Shown here: positions 1 to 6,689 of the stretch, one piece after another
How the letters are laid out: the number at the start of each line of letters is the position of its first letter
How positions within the stretch are numbered: the stretch's first letter is position 1
Source of the DNA: Promethearchaeota archaeon
Lineage (GTDB): Archaea > Asgardarchaeota > Lokiarchaeia > Sigyniarchaeales > SOKP01
Direction: 5' to 3'
DNA length: 11,018 bases
NCBI GenBank assembly: GCA_030605895.1
Contig: JAUWHL010000316.1
Location: 1-11,018 of the forward strand
The notes under the pieces: model-generated
The model's database searches: none
Seen by the model: the letters and a program-made list of their open reading frames with translations, nothing else
What the model was told of the DNA's origin: nothing
Program-made: the position numbers and the translations under genes

Positions 1-146
1 TCTATTTTCATCATTTTTAATAATTTTTGAAATTTTATTTATTTTCCCTATTAAACTGTATATAATATCTAATTATATTACTAAAAATATACCTCACTCT
101 TTACTTTATTTCACAAAGATTATTTGTTTTGTAGTTATATACCTTT

Positions 147-395
147 TTAGGTTTTACCTAATTTCATCATAATATCAATTTCCGAAATTAAATAACATAA
201 AATGTCATATGTTGCACCAGAAAAAAAAATTTCTGCTGCTTTTTCTCTTATTCTATCTCCATGATTATATTTTGGGTCTCTTTGAACGAGTAAATGTCTC
301 TCCGCAAGCATCCAACACAATTTATCATAAGTGTAGCCTTTTTGTGCGAGGTAATATGCTGCCACATTAACCTGTGAAATATTTTCACCATTCAT
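147..395 (-). CDS. Small internally duplicated protein, weakly DUF2934-like
   Basis: An 82-residue protein of unknown function. I start it at the ATG ending at base 395 rather than the TTG three codons upstream, because a TATA-like element lies about 24 bases before the ATG, as in other leaderless genes here. It has two copies of one helical unit about 40 residues apart: residues 12-37 and 53-78 share G20/G60, T22/T62, Y23/Y63, D24/D64, L26/L66, C27/C67 and E32/E72, and both begin with an Ala-Ala pair. The motif AAYYLAQKG followed by WMLAERHLL resembles the small DUF2934 family (typically AYxxAE...G...DWLxAE); this is a recalled pattern, not a search result. It has no signal peptide or membrane segment. 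It is divergent from the MtrH-like gene. The internal duplication makes a spurious reading frame unlikely, but function is unknown. Confidence 0.6.
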   Translation of the reverse strand: MNGENISQVNVAAYYLAQKGYTYDKLCWMLAERHLLVQRDPKYNHGDRIREKAAEIFFSGATYDILCYLISEIDIMMKLGKT

Positions 396-418
396 TTTGA
401 TCAAAATTTAAAAATTGA

Positions 419-428
419 TTTTAATAAA
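419..428 (-). promoter_or_regulatory. TATA-like element of the small duplicated gene
   Basis: Read on the minus strand this is TTTATTAAAA, ending 23 bases before the ATG at 395. That spacing fits an archaeal TATA box with transcription starting at or next to the start codon. There is no Shine-Dalgarno sequence upstream of that ATG. The match to the TATA consensus is moderate and the region is very AT-rich. Confidence 0.35.
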
Positions 429-530
429 TTTTTTTAAATCCTATATAATTAATGGACTCCAAATATTTAATTACTAGTTCTGAAAAAAATTTGATATAAA
501 AGACTATTCTAAGATAATTTACTCTCGTAT

Positions 531-546
531 ATGATAAGAGTATCAT
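531..546. repeat. Inverted repeat in the divergent intergenic region
   Basis: The arms ATGATA (531-536) and TATCAT (541-546) are exact reverse complements around a 4-base spacer. An overlapping longer-loop dyad, TACTCT (520-525) with AGAGTA (537-542), shares the same bases. The site lies between the divergent small gene and the MtrH-like gene, so it could be a shared operator. In such AT-rich DNA a 6-base arm can arise by chance. Confidence 0.3.
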
Positions 547-638
547 TTTAGAAAAATATCTATCCCTTGAAAAAGTAAGCAGATTAAATAATGTATCATT
601 CCTATTTTAAGTAATAATATGAAATAATTGGACTAAAA

Positions 639-1523
639 ATGGATGATTCTGAATATTTTTCTTATGGGAATATTAAATTAGAAAGAGGAAAATTTAATTC
701 ACCACCCCTGCTAATTGGTACAATCTTTTATCAGAATGAGACTATTGTAGACCGAAAAAATCCAGAAATTTTTAATACCCAAAAAGCTATGAAACGCATT
801 AAAATACATCAATCTTTATCAGAAAAATATAAAATTCCTAATTTAATAGAAATATCCGCTTATACACCTAAGTCGATGCTAAAATATTTGGAGTTTTATT
901 TAGACAATTTTAATCCTCCCTTTGTTTTAGGGGGAGATTTTGAATCAAGGATAGCCGGAATCGAATATCTTACAGAGCATGGCATCAAACCAGATCAATA
1001 TATATATAATACAGTTTCAAATCTAAAAAACAAGAAAGAAATAGAAATTTTACAAAATTACAATATAGAATCTGTTGTAATTCTGATCCTTGGTTCGGAA
1101 AATATGACAGCTACTCAAAGATATGCATATATTACTGAGAAAAATCAACCTAATAACGTGAGTATAATTAATGGACTAAAAAAGATTGGTATTGAAAAAC
1201 TCTGGATTGATGGGGGTGTTGTTAATTTAGAAAGTTTAGCTCATATACTTGAGACACAACAATTAGTAAGTACTTCTTTAAAACTTCCCGTTGGTACTGC
1301 ACCTAACCTTTTTCTTTTTCAATATTCTTCCCCGCGTTTAAATATAAAATATCATACACGATATAGGAGAGCTAGTATCATGTTTATCGCAGCATGGTAT
1401 AGCAATTTCATTTTCTATGGTGCCATTGAAGATGCAAAAGAATCATTTGCATCAGTTTATCAAACAATTGAATTCAGAGACATAATAAAAACCAGAAATA
1501 TAAAACTATTTAACCAATTTTAA
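639..1523 (+). CDS. MtrH-family methyltetrahydropterin methyltransferase-like protein
   Basis: A 294-residue protein resembling MtrH, the cytosolic TIM-barrel subunit that moves the methyl group between methyl-tetrahydromethanopterin and a corrinoid. Seen: the MtrH-like N-terminus with LIGTIFYQNETIV (residues 25-37), then the helix FNTQKAMKRI, a PFVLGGDFESRIA stretch (94-106) where classical members have a DST...R strand, IYNTVS (122-127) aligning with the usual YNS, a WIDGGVVNLES strand (189-199), KLPVGTAP (215-222) and FYGAIEDA (259-266), matching the family's LPVG and YGPIxNA motifs. It is slightly shorter than typical MtrH (about 310-320). It starts at ATG, with a weak TATA-like stretch (605-614) at leaderless spacing. 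No MtrA, corrinoid protein or MttB-type gene is adjacent, so it is not part of an Mtr membrane complex here. A stand-alone role in one-carbon transfer to an unlinked corrinoid protein is inference. The family call is firm; the substrate is not. Confidence 0.8.
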   Translation: MDDSEYFSYGNIKLERGKFNSPPLLIGTIFYQNETIVDRKNPEIFNTQKAMKRIKIHQSLSEKYKIPNLIEISAYTPKSMLKYLEFYLDNFNPPFVLGGDFESRIAGIEYLTEHGIKPDQYIYNTVSNLKNKKEIEILQNYNIESVVILILGSENMTATQRYAYITEKNQPNNVSIINGLKKIGIEKLWIDGGVVNLESLAHILETQQLVSTSLKLPVGTAPNLFLFQYSSPRLNIKYHTRYRRASIMFIAAWYSNFIFYGAIEDAKESFASVYQTIEFRDIIKTRNIKLFNQF

Positions 1524-1542
1524 AAAAAAATCACTTTTTTTC
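1522..1542 (+). terminator. Poly-A/poly-T terminator after the MtrH-like gene
   Basis: Nine A residues, beginning inside the TAA stop codon, are followed by TCAC and then seven T residues, giving an A-T stem ending in a T tract. Archaeal RNA polymerase terminates at T-rich tracts. A near-copy of this element follows the ribbon-helix-helix gene at 7843-7864. Confidence 0.55.
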
Positions 1543-1675
1543 TATTAAAAAGCCATATAGAATTAGTTTGATGATAAAAAGCTATCAATACTAAGGTTTT
1601 AATATTTTAATTTAATTTATGTAAATTGTATAGAATTTTTAATTTAATCAGTTAATTCCTAATTTACGCATTTAA

Positions 1676-1681
1676 AAGGAG
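1676..1681 (+). promoter_or_regulatory. Shine-Dalgarno site of the TPR gene
   Basis: AAGGAG sits six bases before the ATG at 1688 and is the clearest ribosome binding site in the window. It fixes this start codon and implies that this gene has a 5' leader, unlike the leaderless-looking genes around it. Confidence 0.75.
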
Positions 1682-1687
1682 AAAATT

Positions 1688-2827
1688 ATGATAAATAATC
1701 GCTATAGTGACGAAAAAGAGTTGGAAGCTATAAGATTAATAGACCAAGCAGAATCACTTGTTGATAGCGGAAAAGGAAAAGAAGCTATCGATTTTTATGA
1801 AAAAGCAGCTTCAATCTACATTGACCTTGGAAGTTATATTAAATTAGATGAACTTTACATTAGAATTACTCAAATTATCTCAAGATATAAGAATAATATT
1901 CAAGCGGTTTACAGATTGCAATCTATAATTAGAAAAACTGAAGAATTAAAACTTTATGAAGTTTCTGCAAAATTATTATTGCAATTAGGTAATGTATCGT
2001 TTAATATGCATGATTGGGAAACTGCAGGAGAATCTTGGGAAAAAGCTTCAGATTATTTATATCAAACTGATCCTGAAGAATATAATAGTCTATGTTCAAT
2101 ACTTCTCTTAAAAGCTGGGCAATCTTTTGAACGATCCAAAATTAAGAAAGATGTAGGTAAACGTTTGATACTAAAAGCAGTTATGAAAATAAATAAATTT
2201 GATGAACTTTATGAACAAGAGGAAAAACAGGCATTCGATTTGTTATCAAGAAAAGAATTCGAAGCTTCCGCTAAGAAATTCAATGATATTGCTACTTATT
2301 TTAGAAAATCTCTAGACGAATTAGATAGTATGATAGATGAGGAAGAATCAAAAGATACATATCTTAAGACTAAAGCACGATTCATTCATTTTGTTGCAGA
2401 ATACCAAACTGTATCTGCAGTGTGCTTAAGAGCATCTAAAAATCGTGCTTATAATGAGAGGATTAAAGAACTTGGAAATAAATCTTTTGAATTATTCAAA
2501 GAATCAATTTCTATGCTCAAATCTTATTTATTTCCTATAAAATCGGATTTCGACCATGAAGTAATTTTAAGAATTACGTTTGACATAATGTTAATAGCAA
2601 TTATTCAAGGAATGCTAGATACTCATTATCTCAATCCGAATGAGTATCTATTAAAAGATATTGAGAAAAATAAAAAACTAGTAAAAGAATTGAAAAATTC
2701 GCCTTATTATAAAATAACGGAAAGAATCCAGAAATTGGGGATTAGGGAGACCTTTGATCTTCTTTTAAAAGTTCATTTAGGGCATTTTGAAATGATAAAA
2801 AATACTCTAATTGAATATTTTAAATAA
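1688..2827 (+). CDS. Alpha-SNAP-like TPR helical repeat protein
   Basis: A 379-residue, highly charged, almost entirely helical protein. The N-terminal part reads as consecutive tetratricopeptide-type hairpins: residues about 20-60 (AESLVDSGKGKEAIDFYEKA, then SIYIDLGSY) and about 95-130 (SAKLLLQLGNVSFNMHDW, then AGESWEKASDYL) show the small-large alternation and the G-x-A-x-x-x-Y/W-x-x-A pattern. The C-terminal half stays helical and ends in a bundle with LGIRETFDLLLKVHLG near residues 350-366. The layout resembles soluble NSF-attachment proteins, of which Asgard archaea carry many relatives; this is inferred from pattern and length. Such proteins act as adaptors, and no partner ATPase or SNARE-like gene is present here. 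There is no signal peptide or membrane helix. It is preceded by a strong Shine-Dalgarno site and stands alone, convergent with the next gene. A generic TPR scaffold is the alternative. Confidence 0.75.
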   Translation: MINNRYSDEKELEAIRLIDQAESLVDSGKGKEAIDFYEKAASIYIDLGSYIKLDELYIRITQIISRYKNNIQAVYRLQSIIRKTEELKLYEVSAKLLLQLGNVSFNMHDWETAGESWEKASDYLYQTDPEEYNSLCSILLLKAGQSFERSKIKKDVGKRLILKAVMKINKFDELYEQEEKQAFDLLSRKEFEASAKKFNDIATYFRKSLDELDSMIDEEESKDTYLKTKARFIHFVAEYQTVSAVCLRASKNRAYNERIKELGNKSFELFKESISMLKSYLFPIKSDFDHEVILRITFDIMLIAIIQGMLDTHYLNPNEYLLKDIEKNKKLVKELKNSPYYKITERIQKLGIRETFDLLLKVHLGHFEMIKNTLIEYFK

Positions 2828-2927
2828 TCCCTCATGTTATTAGTCGTTCAAATTTTCGATAACTTCTATTATCCCTTACACTAGACTTTCACATTAATCT
2901 TTTATAATCATATACAATAAGAATATT

Positions 2928-2952
2928 TTCAGAATATACCAAATTTTCTGAA
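2928..2952. terminator. Dyad between convergent TPR and radical SAM genes
   Basis: TTCAGAA (2928-2934) and TTCTGAA (2946-2952) are exact reverse complements with an 11-base loop, within a pair of near-direct repeats TTTTC(A/T)GAATAT. It lies in the 155-base gap between the 3' ends of convergent genes, so it could help end transcription of either. The stem is short. Confidence 0.3.
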
Positions 2953-2982
2953 TATTAATCTATAAGCTATTTGACAGCTAAA

Positions 2983-4032
2983 TCAGATTGCTTTAATACC
3001 TACGGTGTTTATTAATCTTTTCATTTCTTCATCGGTTTTGGCAAAAACACCAATATTTCCAATTTGTATTTGTTTTAACCCAACTCCTTTAACAACTTTA
3101 TAAGTTTCCAAGATCTCATCCAAAGTAGGTGGTCTATATGATTCTAACTTATAATTTGGAAAAAACGCTAATATGTGAAATGGAATATTCTCATCAATTT
3201 CAATAATTAGTTGAGCGATTTTTTCAAATTGATCTACTTCAATAAAATTTGGAATATACACCGTAAGAATTTCTAAAACAAAATTTCTTTTAATAATTTC
3301 TTTTGGAGAATTGAGAACTGTCTTATTAGATGTTCCACATAATTTTTTGTAAATATATTCATCATATGCCTTAATATCGAGCCAATATGAATCCAACCCT
3401 GCTTTTTGAAAAAGATCTAAATTCTTTGGAGTGAGTCCATATCCATTTGATTCTAAGAGGACCCAAATATTATCGCATTTTTGCTTTATTTTTTTTGTAA
3501 CCTCCGCATAAAAATTTGCTTGACATGCTAAATCACCACCTGTAAAGGCCACAATATTTCTTGCAGGCCCAAATCCTTGAGGTCCTAATACGATCTTCTC
3601 TTTAGAAACCTTATTTGGACACATTGGACTTCGCTTATTGAAAAGAATACAAGAACCACAATGCTTACATAAATCATTAGCGTAATACATTAATGCCCGT
3701 TCTCTTGGCTCAATAATAGTTACATATTGCTCATATTGTTTACATTCTTCAGCAATTTCATCGGTAGAATACCACTTTCCATTGAAATGCTTTGAAAATT
3801 CCCATGAATGACATTTAAGACAATTATGATTACAACCAGATTGATAAATGGAGAAATAGTCTTCTGGTCTTGATAAATGCATAGCCGAGATAACTCTATG
3901 ATATTGTCCTCCTTCATATTTCAAGGTGGCTTTACACGCTACTTCAGTTAAACCATTTTTCATTTTAACTTCACAAGCACCTTTATTATAACCTTGCTTT
4001 ACCATTTCGCATAATCGTATTGCTTTTTCCAT
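2983..4032 (-). CDS. Radical SAM protein with an auxiliary 4-cysteine Fe-S insertion
   Basis: A 349-residue radical SAM enzyme resembling pyruvate formate-lyase/glycyl-radical-enzyme activating proteins. Seen: the SAM-cluster motif CNHNCLKC (C67, C71, C74); a ferredoxin-like insertion with C122, C125, C128 and C138 (C-x2-C-x2-C-x9-C-P), likely to bind a second [4Fe-4S] cluster; the FTGGDLAC strand at 163-170, equivalent to the SAM-binding GGE motif; and YWLDIKAYD (about 216-224), matching the DIK strand of activating enzymes. An insertion between the SAM-cluster loop and the GG motif is where glycyl-radical activases carry their extra clusters, but no glycyl radical enzyme is nearby. The N-terminal 60 residues are an extra domain with four cysteines-to-be-explained positions C8, C20, C33 among them. 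It starts at ATG, with a TATA box 23 bases upstream and no Shine-Dalgarno. The substrate is unknown; other activases and peptide-modifying radical SAM enzymes are possible. Confidence 0.82.
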   Translation of the reverse strand: MEKAIRLCEMVKQGYNKGACEVKMKNGLTEVACKATLKYEGGQYHRVISAMHLSRPEDYFSIYQSGCNHNCLKCHSWEFSKHFNGKWYSTDEIAEECKQYEQYVTIIEPRERALMYYANDLCKHCGSCILFNKRSPMCPNKVSKEKIVLGPQGFGPARNIVAFTGGDLACQANFYAEVTKKIKQKCDNIWVLLESNGYGLTPKNLDLFQKAGLDSYWLDIKAYDEYIYKKLCGTSNKTVLNSPKEIIKRNFVLEILTVYIPNFIEVDQFEKIAQLIIEIDENIPFHILAFFPNYKLESYRPPTLDEILETYKVVKGVGLKQIQIGNIGVFAKTDEEMKRLINTVGIKAI

Positions 4033-4055
4033 GTCACTGGTATTTATAATTGATA

Positions 4056-4063
4056 ATTATAAA
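4056..4063 (-). promoter_or_regulatory. TATA box of the minus-strand radical SAM gene
   Basis: On the minus strand the sequence is TTTATAAT, covering positions -31 to -24 relative to the ATG at 4032. This matches an archaeal TATA box driving a leaderless or nearly leaderless transcript. No ribosome binding site is visible between it and the ATG. Confidence 0.55.
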
Positions 4064-4236
4064 AACTTAATTATGCTTAAAAAAACTGATTCATAATGAA
4101 TAGAAATTTTGCTTTGAAGTTACTATACAATTTTTCTATATTATGTTTATAAGCCTTCCTTGTATTTTTTACAGCTATGTAGATATAACAAAAGTTTATA
4201 AGGATTAAATCATAATATTCATATAAGATTTTAGTA

Positions 4237-4254
4237 TATAGAGAACTCTCTATA
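4237..4254. repeat. Perfect inverted repeat, candidate operator
   Basis: The arms TATAGAGA (4237-4244) and TCTCTATA (4247-4254) are exact reverse complements around the 2-base spacer AC. It lies about 42 bases upstream of the TATA box for the cobalamin radical SAM gene. The size and symmetry fit a dimeric regulator site. Confidence 0.5.
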
Positions 4255-4280
4255 GATTTCTCGGTGCCATTTCTCCTATA

Positions 4281-4293
4281 TTAAGATTCTTAA
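4281..4293. repeat. 13-base palindrome abutting the TATA box
   Basis: TTAAGA-T-TCTTAA is an exact palindrome around a central T. It ends two bases before the TATA box at 4296, where the TFB recognition element normally sits. Its 11-base core AAGATTCTTAA recurs once, at 6585-6595. It could be an operator that competes with TFB. Confidence 0.45.
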
Positions 4294-4295
4294 GT

Positions 4296-4303
4296 TTTAT
4301 ATA
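4296..4303 (+). promoter_or_regulatory. TATA box of the cobalamin radical SAM gene
   Basis: TTTATATA is an excellent archaeal TATA match. Transcription would be expected near 4322-4326, leaving a leader of about 40 bases before the TTG start at 4365. The leader has only a weak AGGGA purine run. Confidence 0.6.
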
Positions 4304-4364
4304 TAGATAGTGGAATTTAGGCACATAACTAAAAAAATCAAAGTAAAATTAGGGAATTAGAAAG

Positions 4365-5948
4365 TTGAAGATTTTATACGTTAATCCCGCTCGACTTAGT
4401 TCTGGACTTGATGCAATAATTAAAGGACCTCCTTTAAGTCTCATTTCAATTGCTGCAATGGTTCCAGAACATGATGCGAAATTATTCGATTTTAAAGTCC
4501 ATAAGTATAATGAGAAGAGATTCCGTTCATTGTTGAATCAGAGTGATATAGTAGCTCTCACAAGTATGACTCCCCAAATCTCTAATGCATTTGAAGTCGC
4601 TCAAATGGCAAAAGATCAAGGATGTACCACAATAATTGGGGGGTATCAACCCACTTTAGTTCCAGAATCTGTAGCAAAGCATCCCGCAATAGATTATGCT
4701 GTTCGAGGGGAGGGTGAACATACATTTCGCGAAATTATAGATTATATAGATGGAAATAAAGGTAATACGGCAATAAGTAATATTGACGGAATTTCATATA
4801 AAAATAAAGAAGGGCAAGTGGTTCATAATAAAGATCGAAAATTAGAGCCTAATTTAGATAATTTTCCCATGCCTCGTAGAGATTTATTAGATGATAAAAA
4901 ATATGTTTATTTAGGTGCAAGAGTTGCCCAACTTGAAACATCAAGAGGTTGTCCACATAACTGCAAATTTTGCTGCATCATAAAAATGTGGAGAAATTCA
5001 GATGGACGAGTAACTTATCGAACAAAATCAACTAAAAGGATTATGCAAGAAATTTATGATATTGATTTGAAAAATGATTTTATCTTTTTCTGTGAAGACA
5101 ACTTTACTATTAAAATAAAACGTACAAAAGAGATTCTTGAAACCATAATTCGTTCAGGGGTTCCAAACAAAATGCTTTTCTCTTGTCAATCCCGAGCCGA
5201 TTCCCTGTATAGAAACCCGATTCTAATTGATTTAATGCATAAAGCAGGAATGAGACAAGTTTTCCTCGGTATCGAATCGGTGCATCAACAAAGCCTTGAT
5301 GCGATGAATAAACAAAATACAACTCCTGACATGGTAAGAAAAGTCGTATCTATGCTACAAGATCGTGGAATCTCAATTTTCGGAGGTGTAATCATTGGAT
5401 ATCCAGGAGAAACTAAGACGATGGTAAGACAAAATATTCAATTTGCGAGATCGCTTAATTTAACCTGTATACAATTCACACCTATTACAGCTTTTCCAGG
5501 GACTGACTTTTATAAGGAAATGTCAGAAAAAAATATGATTACTAGTAATGATTATAGGCATTATGATTTGTTTTATCCTATGATGCGTACAGAACAACTA
5601 ACCACAAATGAAATGTTTAAATTAGTTGGTGAAGCGTATTCTGCTTATTATCTAAGTGGGGGTTGGCTTAAAATGCTCTTAAAAAGATACATTAATCCAT
5701 TTGGGAAATTCAATTGGATGACGCGAAATATACCTCGATTTGCTAAAACAGTGATTGTTAGCGGATTAGATATGCTTCACTCAATGGGTATGACAAAATC
5801 AATAATCTCTGATGAATTAAAAAATTTTATGGCAGAAGGAGAAGCTAAGAAATCGTTAATTCAAACTAAACCAAAAGTTCTTATGGAAGAAAAAGAAATT
5901 GTTCCCCTCATGAAAAAAACAACAAAAAAAGTAAAAATTGCTAACTGA
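4365..5948 (+). CDS. Cobalamin-binding radical SAM enzyme
   Basis: A 527-residue protein with an N-terminal B12-binding Rossmann domain (about 1-140) and a radical SAM barrel (about 185-400). Seen: the MKILYVNPA start strand, GPPLSLISIAA (21-31), IIGGYQPTLVPE (90-101; GGxxPT is the usual cobalamin-pocket turn), VRGEGEHTF (113-121), the cluster motif RGCPHNCKFC (C196, C200, C203), the strand FLGIES, GGVIIGYPGET and the family signature FPGTDFY. About 120 further residues at the C-terminus end in a lysine-rich tail. The start is TTG: its MKIL strand is the canonical family N-terminus and no ATG fits. Relatives methylate or rearrange unactivated carbons in tetrapyrroles, hopanoids, archaeal tetraether lipids and peptides; the substrate cannot be read from the sequence. 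Two palindromes lie upstream of its TATA box. It is divergent from another radical SAM gene and convergent with an ArsR-like gene. Confidence 0.88.
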   Translation: MKILYVNPARLSSGLDAIIKGPPLSLISIAAMVPEHDAKLFDFKVHKYNEKRFRSLLNQSDIVALTSMTPQISNAFEVAQMAKDQGCTTIIGGYQPTLVPESVAKHPAIDYAVRGEGEHTFREIIDYIDGNKGNTAISNIDGISYKNKEGQVVHNKDRKLEPNLDNFPMPRRDLLDDKKYVYLGARVAQLETSRGCPHNCKFCCIIKMWRNSDGRVTYRTKSTKRIMQEIYDIDLKNDFIFFCEDNFTIKIKRTKEILETIIRSGVPNKMLFSCQSRADSLYRNPILIDLMHKAGMRQVFLGIESVHQQSLDAMNKQNTTPDMVRKVVSMLQDRGISIFGGVIIGYPGETKTMVRQNIQFARSLNLTCIQFTPITAFPGTDFYKEMSEKNMITSNDYRHYDLFYPMMRTEQLTTNEMFKLVGEAYSAYYLSGGWLKMLLKRYINPFGKFNWMTRNIPRFAKTVIVSGLDMLHSMGMTKSIISDELKNFMAEGEAKKSLIQTKPKVLMEEKEIVPLMKKTTKKVKIAN

Positions 5949-5986
5949 ATTAACTTCGTAGTAAAATTTTATTCTTTCTTATAGAT

Positions 5987-6016
5987 ATAAGGATAAAAAT
6001 ATATTTAGATCCTTAT
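5987..6016. terminator. Hairpin between convergent radical SAM and ArsR-like genes
   Basis: ATAAGGAT (5987-5994) and ATCCTTAT (6009-6016) are exact reverse complements, and the middle AAATATATTT (5997-6006) is itself palindromic. The 30 bases therefore form a near-complete dyad interrupted by two mismatched pairs. It lies in the 98-base gap between two convergent 3' ends and may end transcription both ways. Confidence 0.45.
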
Positions 6017-6046
6017 TAAAAGCCCTCTTTTAAAAATTGAAAGTGT

Positions 6047-6370
6047 TTAAAACTCTATTATAAGTTTATTGAATTTTATACTACTAATTTTTCGAACCCC
6101 ATGATCTCCAGACGTATAAGAACATTCAATTAAACCTGCTTCTTCAAGTTTCTTAACTTGGGCACTTATATTGGCTTCAGTCATATTTAAGTTAGCGGCG
6201 ATATTCGAAACATCCATCGGCTCTTCTTGAATGCGATGGAGTATATTACGTCTTGTTCGTGAGGAAAGAGCCTTAACAATCTTTTCAATTTGCTCATCTG
6301 ATTTTATAGATATTGATTCAGCTTTATTTTGCAAATGAACTTCTAAAATACCAGTTTGTGTAATTTCCAT
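6047..6370 (-). CDS. ArsR-like winged helix-turn-helix regulator
   Basis: A 107-residue DNA-binding protein. After about 25 N-terminal residues, the winged helix spans about 27-105: IEKIVKALSSRTRRNILHRI (28-47) is the ArsR-type first helix with its R-x-x-I-L signature, VSNIAANLNMTEANISAQVKKLEEAGLI (54-81) is the helix-turn-helix with recognition helix, and SYTSGDHGVRKISSIKF forms the wing. It resembles archaeal ArsR-like regulators with a GVRK wing. It lacks the ELCVCDL metal-binding helix of metal sensors, and its single cysteine (C83) makes metal sensing unlikely. It starts at ATG. An inverted repeat touches its TATA box, suggesting autoregulation. Its target is unknown; the neighbouring cobalamin radical SAM gene is convergent, so co-regulation is only a guess. 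Confidence 0.85.
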   Translation of the reverse strand: MEITQTGILEVHLQNKAESISIKSDEQIEKIVKALSSRTRRNILHRIQEEPMDVSNIAANLNMTEANISAQVKKLEEAGLIECSYTSGDHGVRKISSIKFNKLIIEF

Positions 6371-6390
6371 GACTTTTTATCCAACCCTTA

Positions 6391-6409
6391 ATAACTTTCT
6401 AATAGTTAT
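6391..6409. promoter_or_regulatory. Inverted repeat overlapping the ArsR-like gene promoter
   Basis: ATAACT (6391-6396) and AGTTAT (6404-6409) are exact reverse complements around 7 bases. The site sits 21 to 39 bases upstream of the ATG and overlaps the TATA box. A dimeric winged-helix repressor binding here would block its own promoter; this is inference from position. Confidence 0.4.
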
Positions 6410-6413
6410 ATAC
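6406..6413 (-). promoter_or_regulatory. TATA box of the ArsR-like gene
   Basis: On the minus strand the sequence is GTATATAA, 36 to 43 bases upstream of the ATG at 6370. It predicts a short leader of roughly a dozen bases. Confidence 0.45.
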
Positions 6414-6572
6414 ATTAAACCAATATTCTATACGGTATTTATATTTAATCAGTGTATCATTTGTAATTCTGTACTATATATTATTACAATATTTACAATT
6501 GATATTGAAAATTAGTATTTGTTATTTTCCTTAGAAGAATGATTTATTAAATAAATAAAACAAAATATAAAA

Positions 6573-6689
6573 TTAAATTTTTTGAAGATTCTTAAACTTA
6601 AAGGACTGAAACGCTCCCTCAATCTTGGGTTTATAAAACGAGTTAGCTTGCAAATTGGTAATATTACATTTAGAATACACTTTGGGCAT
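6573..6689 (-). CDS. Candidate 38-residue small protein
   Basis: An ATG frame of 38 codons ending in TAA, beginning MPKVYSKCNITNLQANSF and ending KFKNLQKI; basic, with one cysteine (C8) and no membrane segment. Support is positional: a near-perfect TATA box (6713-6720) covers -31 to -24 relative to the ATG, the same geometry as the minus-strand radical SAM gene, and an inverted repeat lies just upstream of it. The stretch 6600-6690 is also visibly richer in G and C than the flanking AT-rich DNA. I recognise no family. It could be a decayed gene fragment or a non-coding RNA; the opposite strand has a TTG frame of 41 codons over the same bases, which I consider less likely. Confidence 0.35.
   Translation of the reverse strand: MPKVYSKCNITNLQANSFYKPKIEGAFQSFKFKNLQKI

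Larger units (their letters stand above)
4033..4364. other. 332-base divergent control region between two radical SAM genes
   Basis: No gene is seen here. The region holds the TATA box of the minus-strand gene (4056-4063), two copies of GTTTATAAG (4145-4153 and 4194-4202), an 18-base inverted repeat (4237-4254), a 13-base palindrome (4281-4293) and the TATA box of the plus-strand gene (4296-4303). The 12-mer AGGATTAAATCA at 4201-4212 recurs upstream of the ribbon-helix-helix gene at 6976-6987. Confidence 0.6.

Noticed and set aside
1..14. Possible minus-strand gene start (ATG ATG) at the left edge
   Set aside because: Only a few codons lie inside the window, so nothing can be supported.
3720..3917. 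65-codon minus-strand reading frame
   Set aside because: It lies entirely inside the radical SAM gene on the same strand in another frame, overlapping the region that encodes the cluster motif.
5110..5322. 70-codon minus-strand reading frame
   Set aside because: It is antisense inside the cobalamin radical SAM barrel and shows no family features or promoter.
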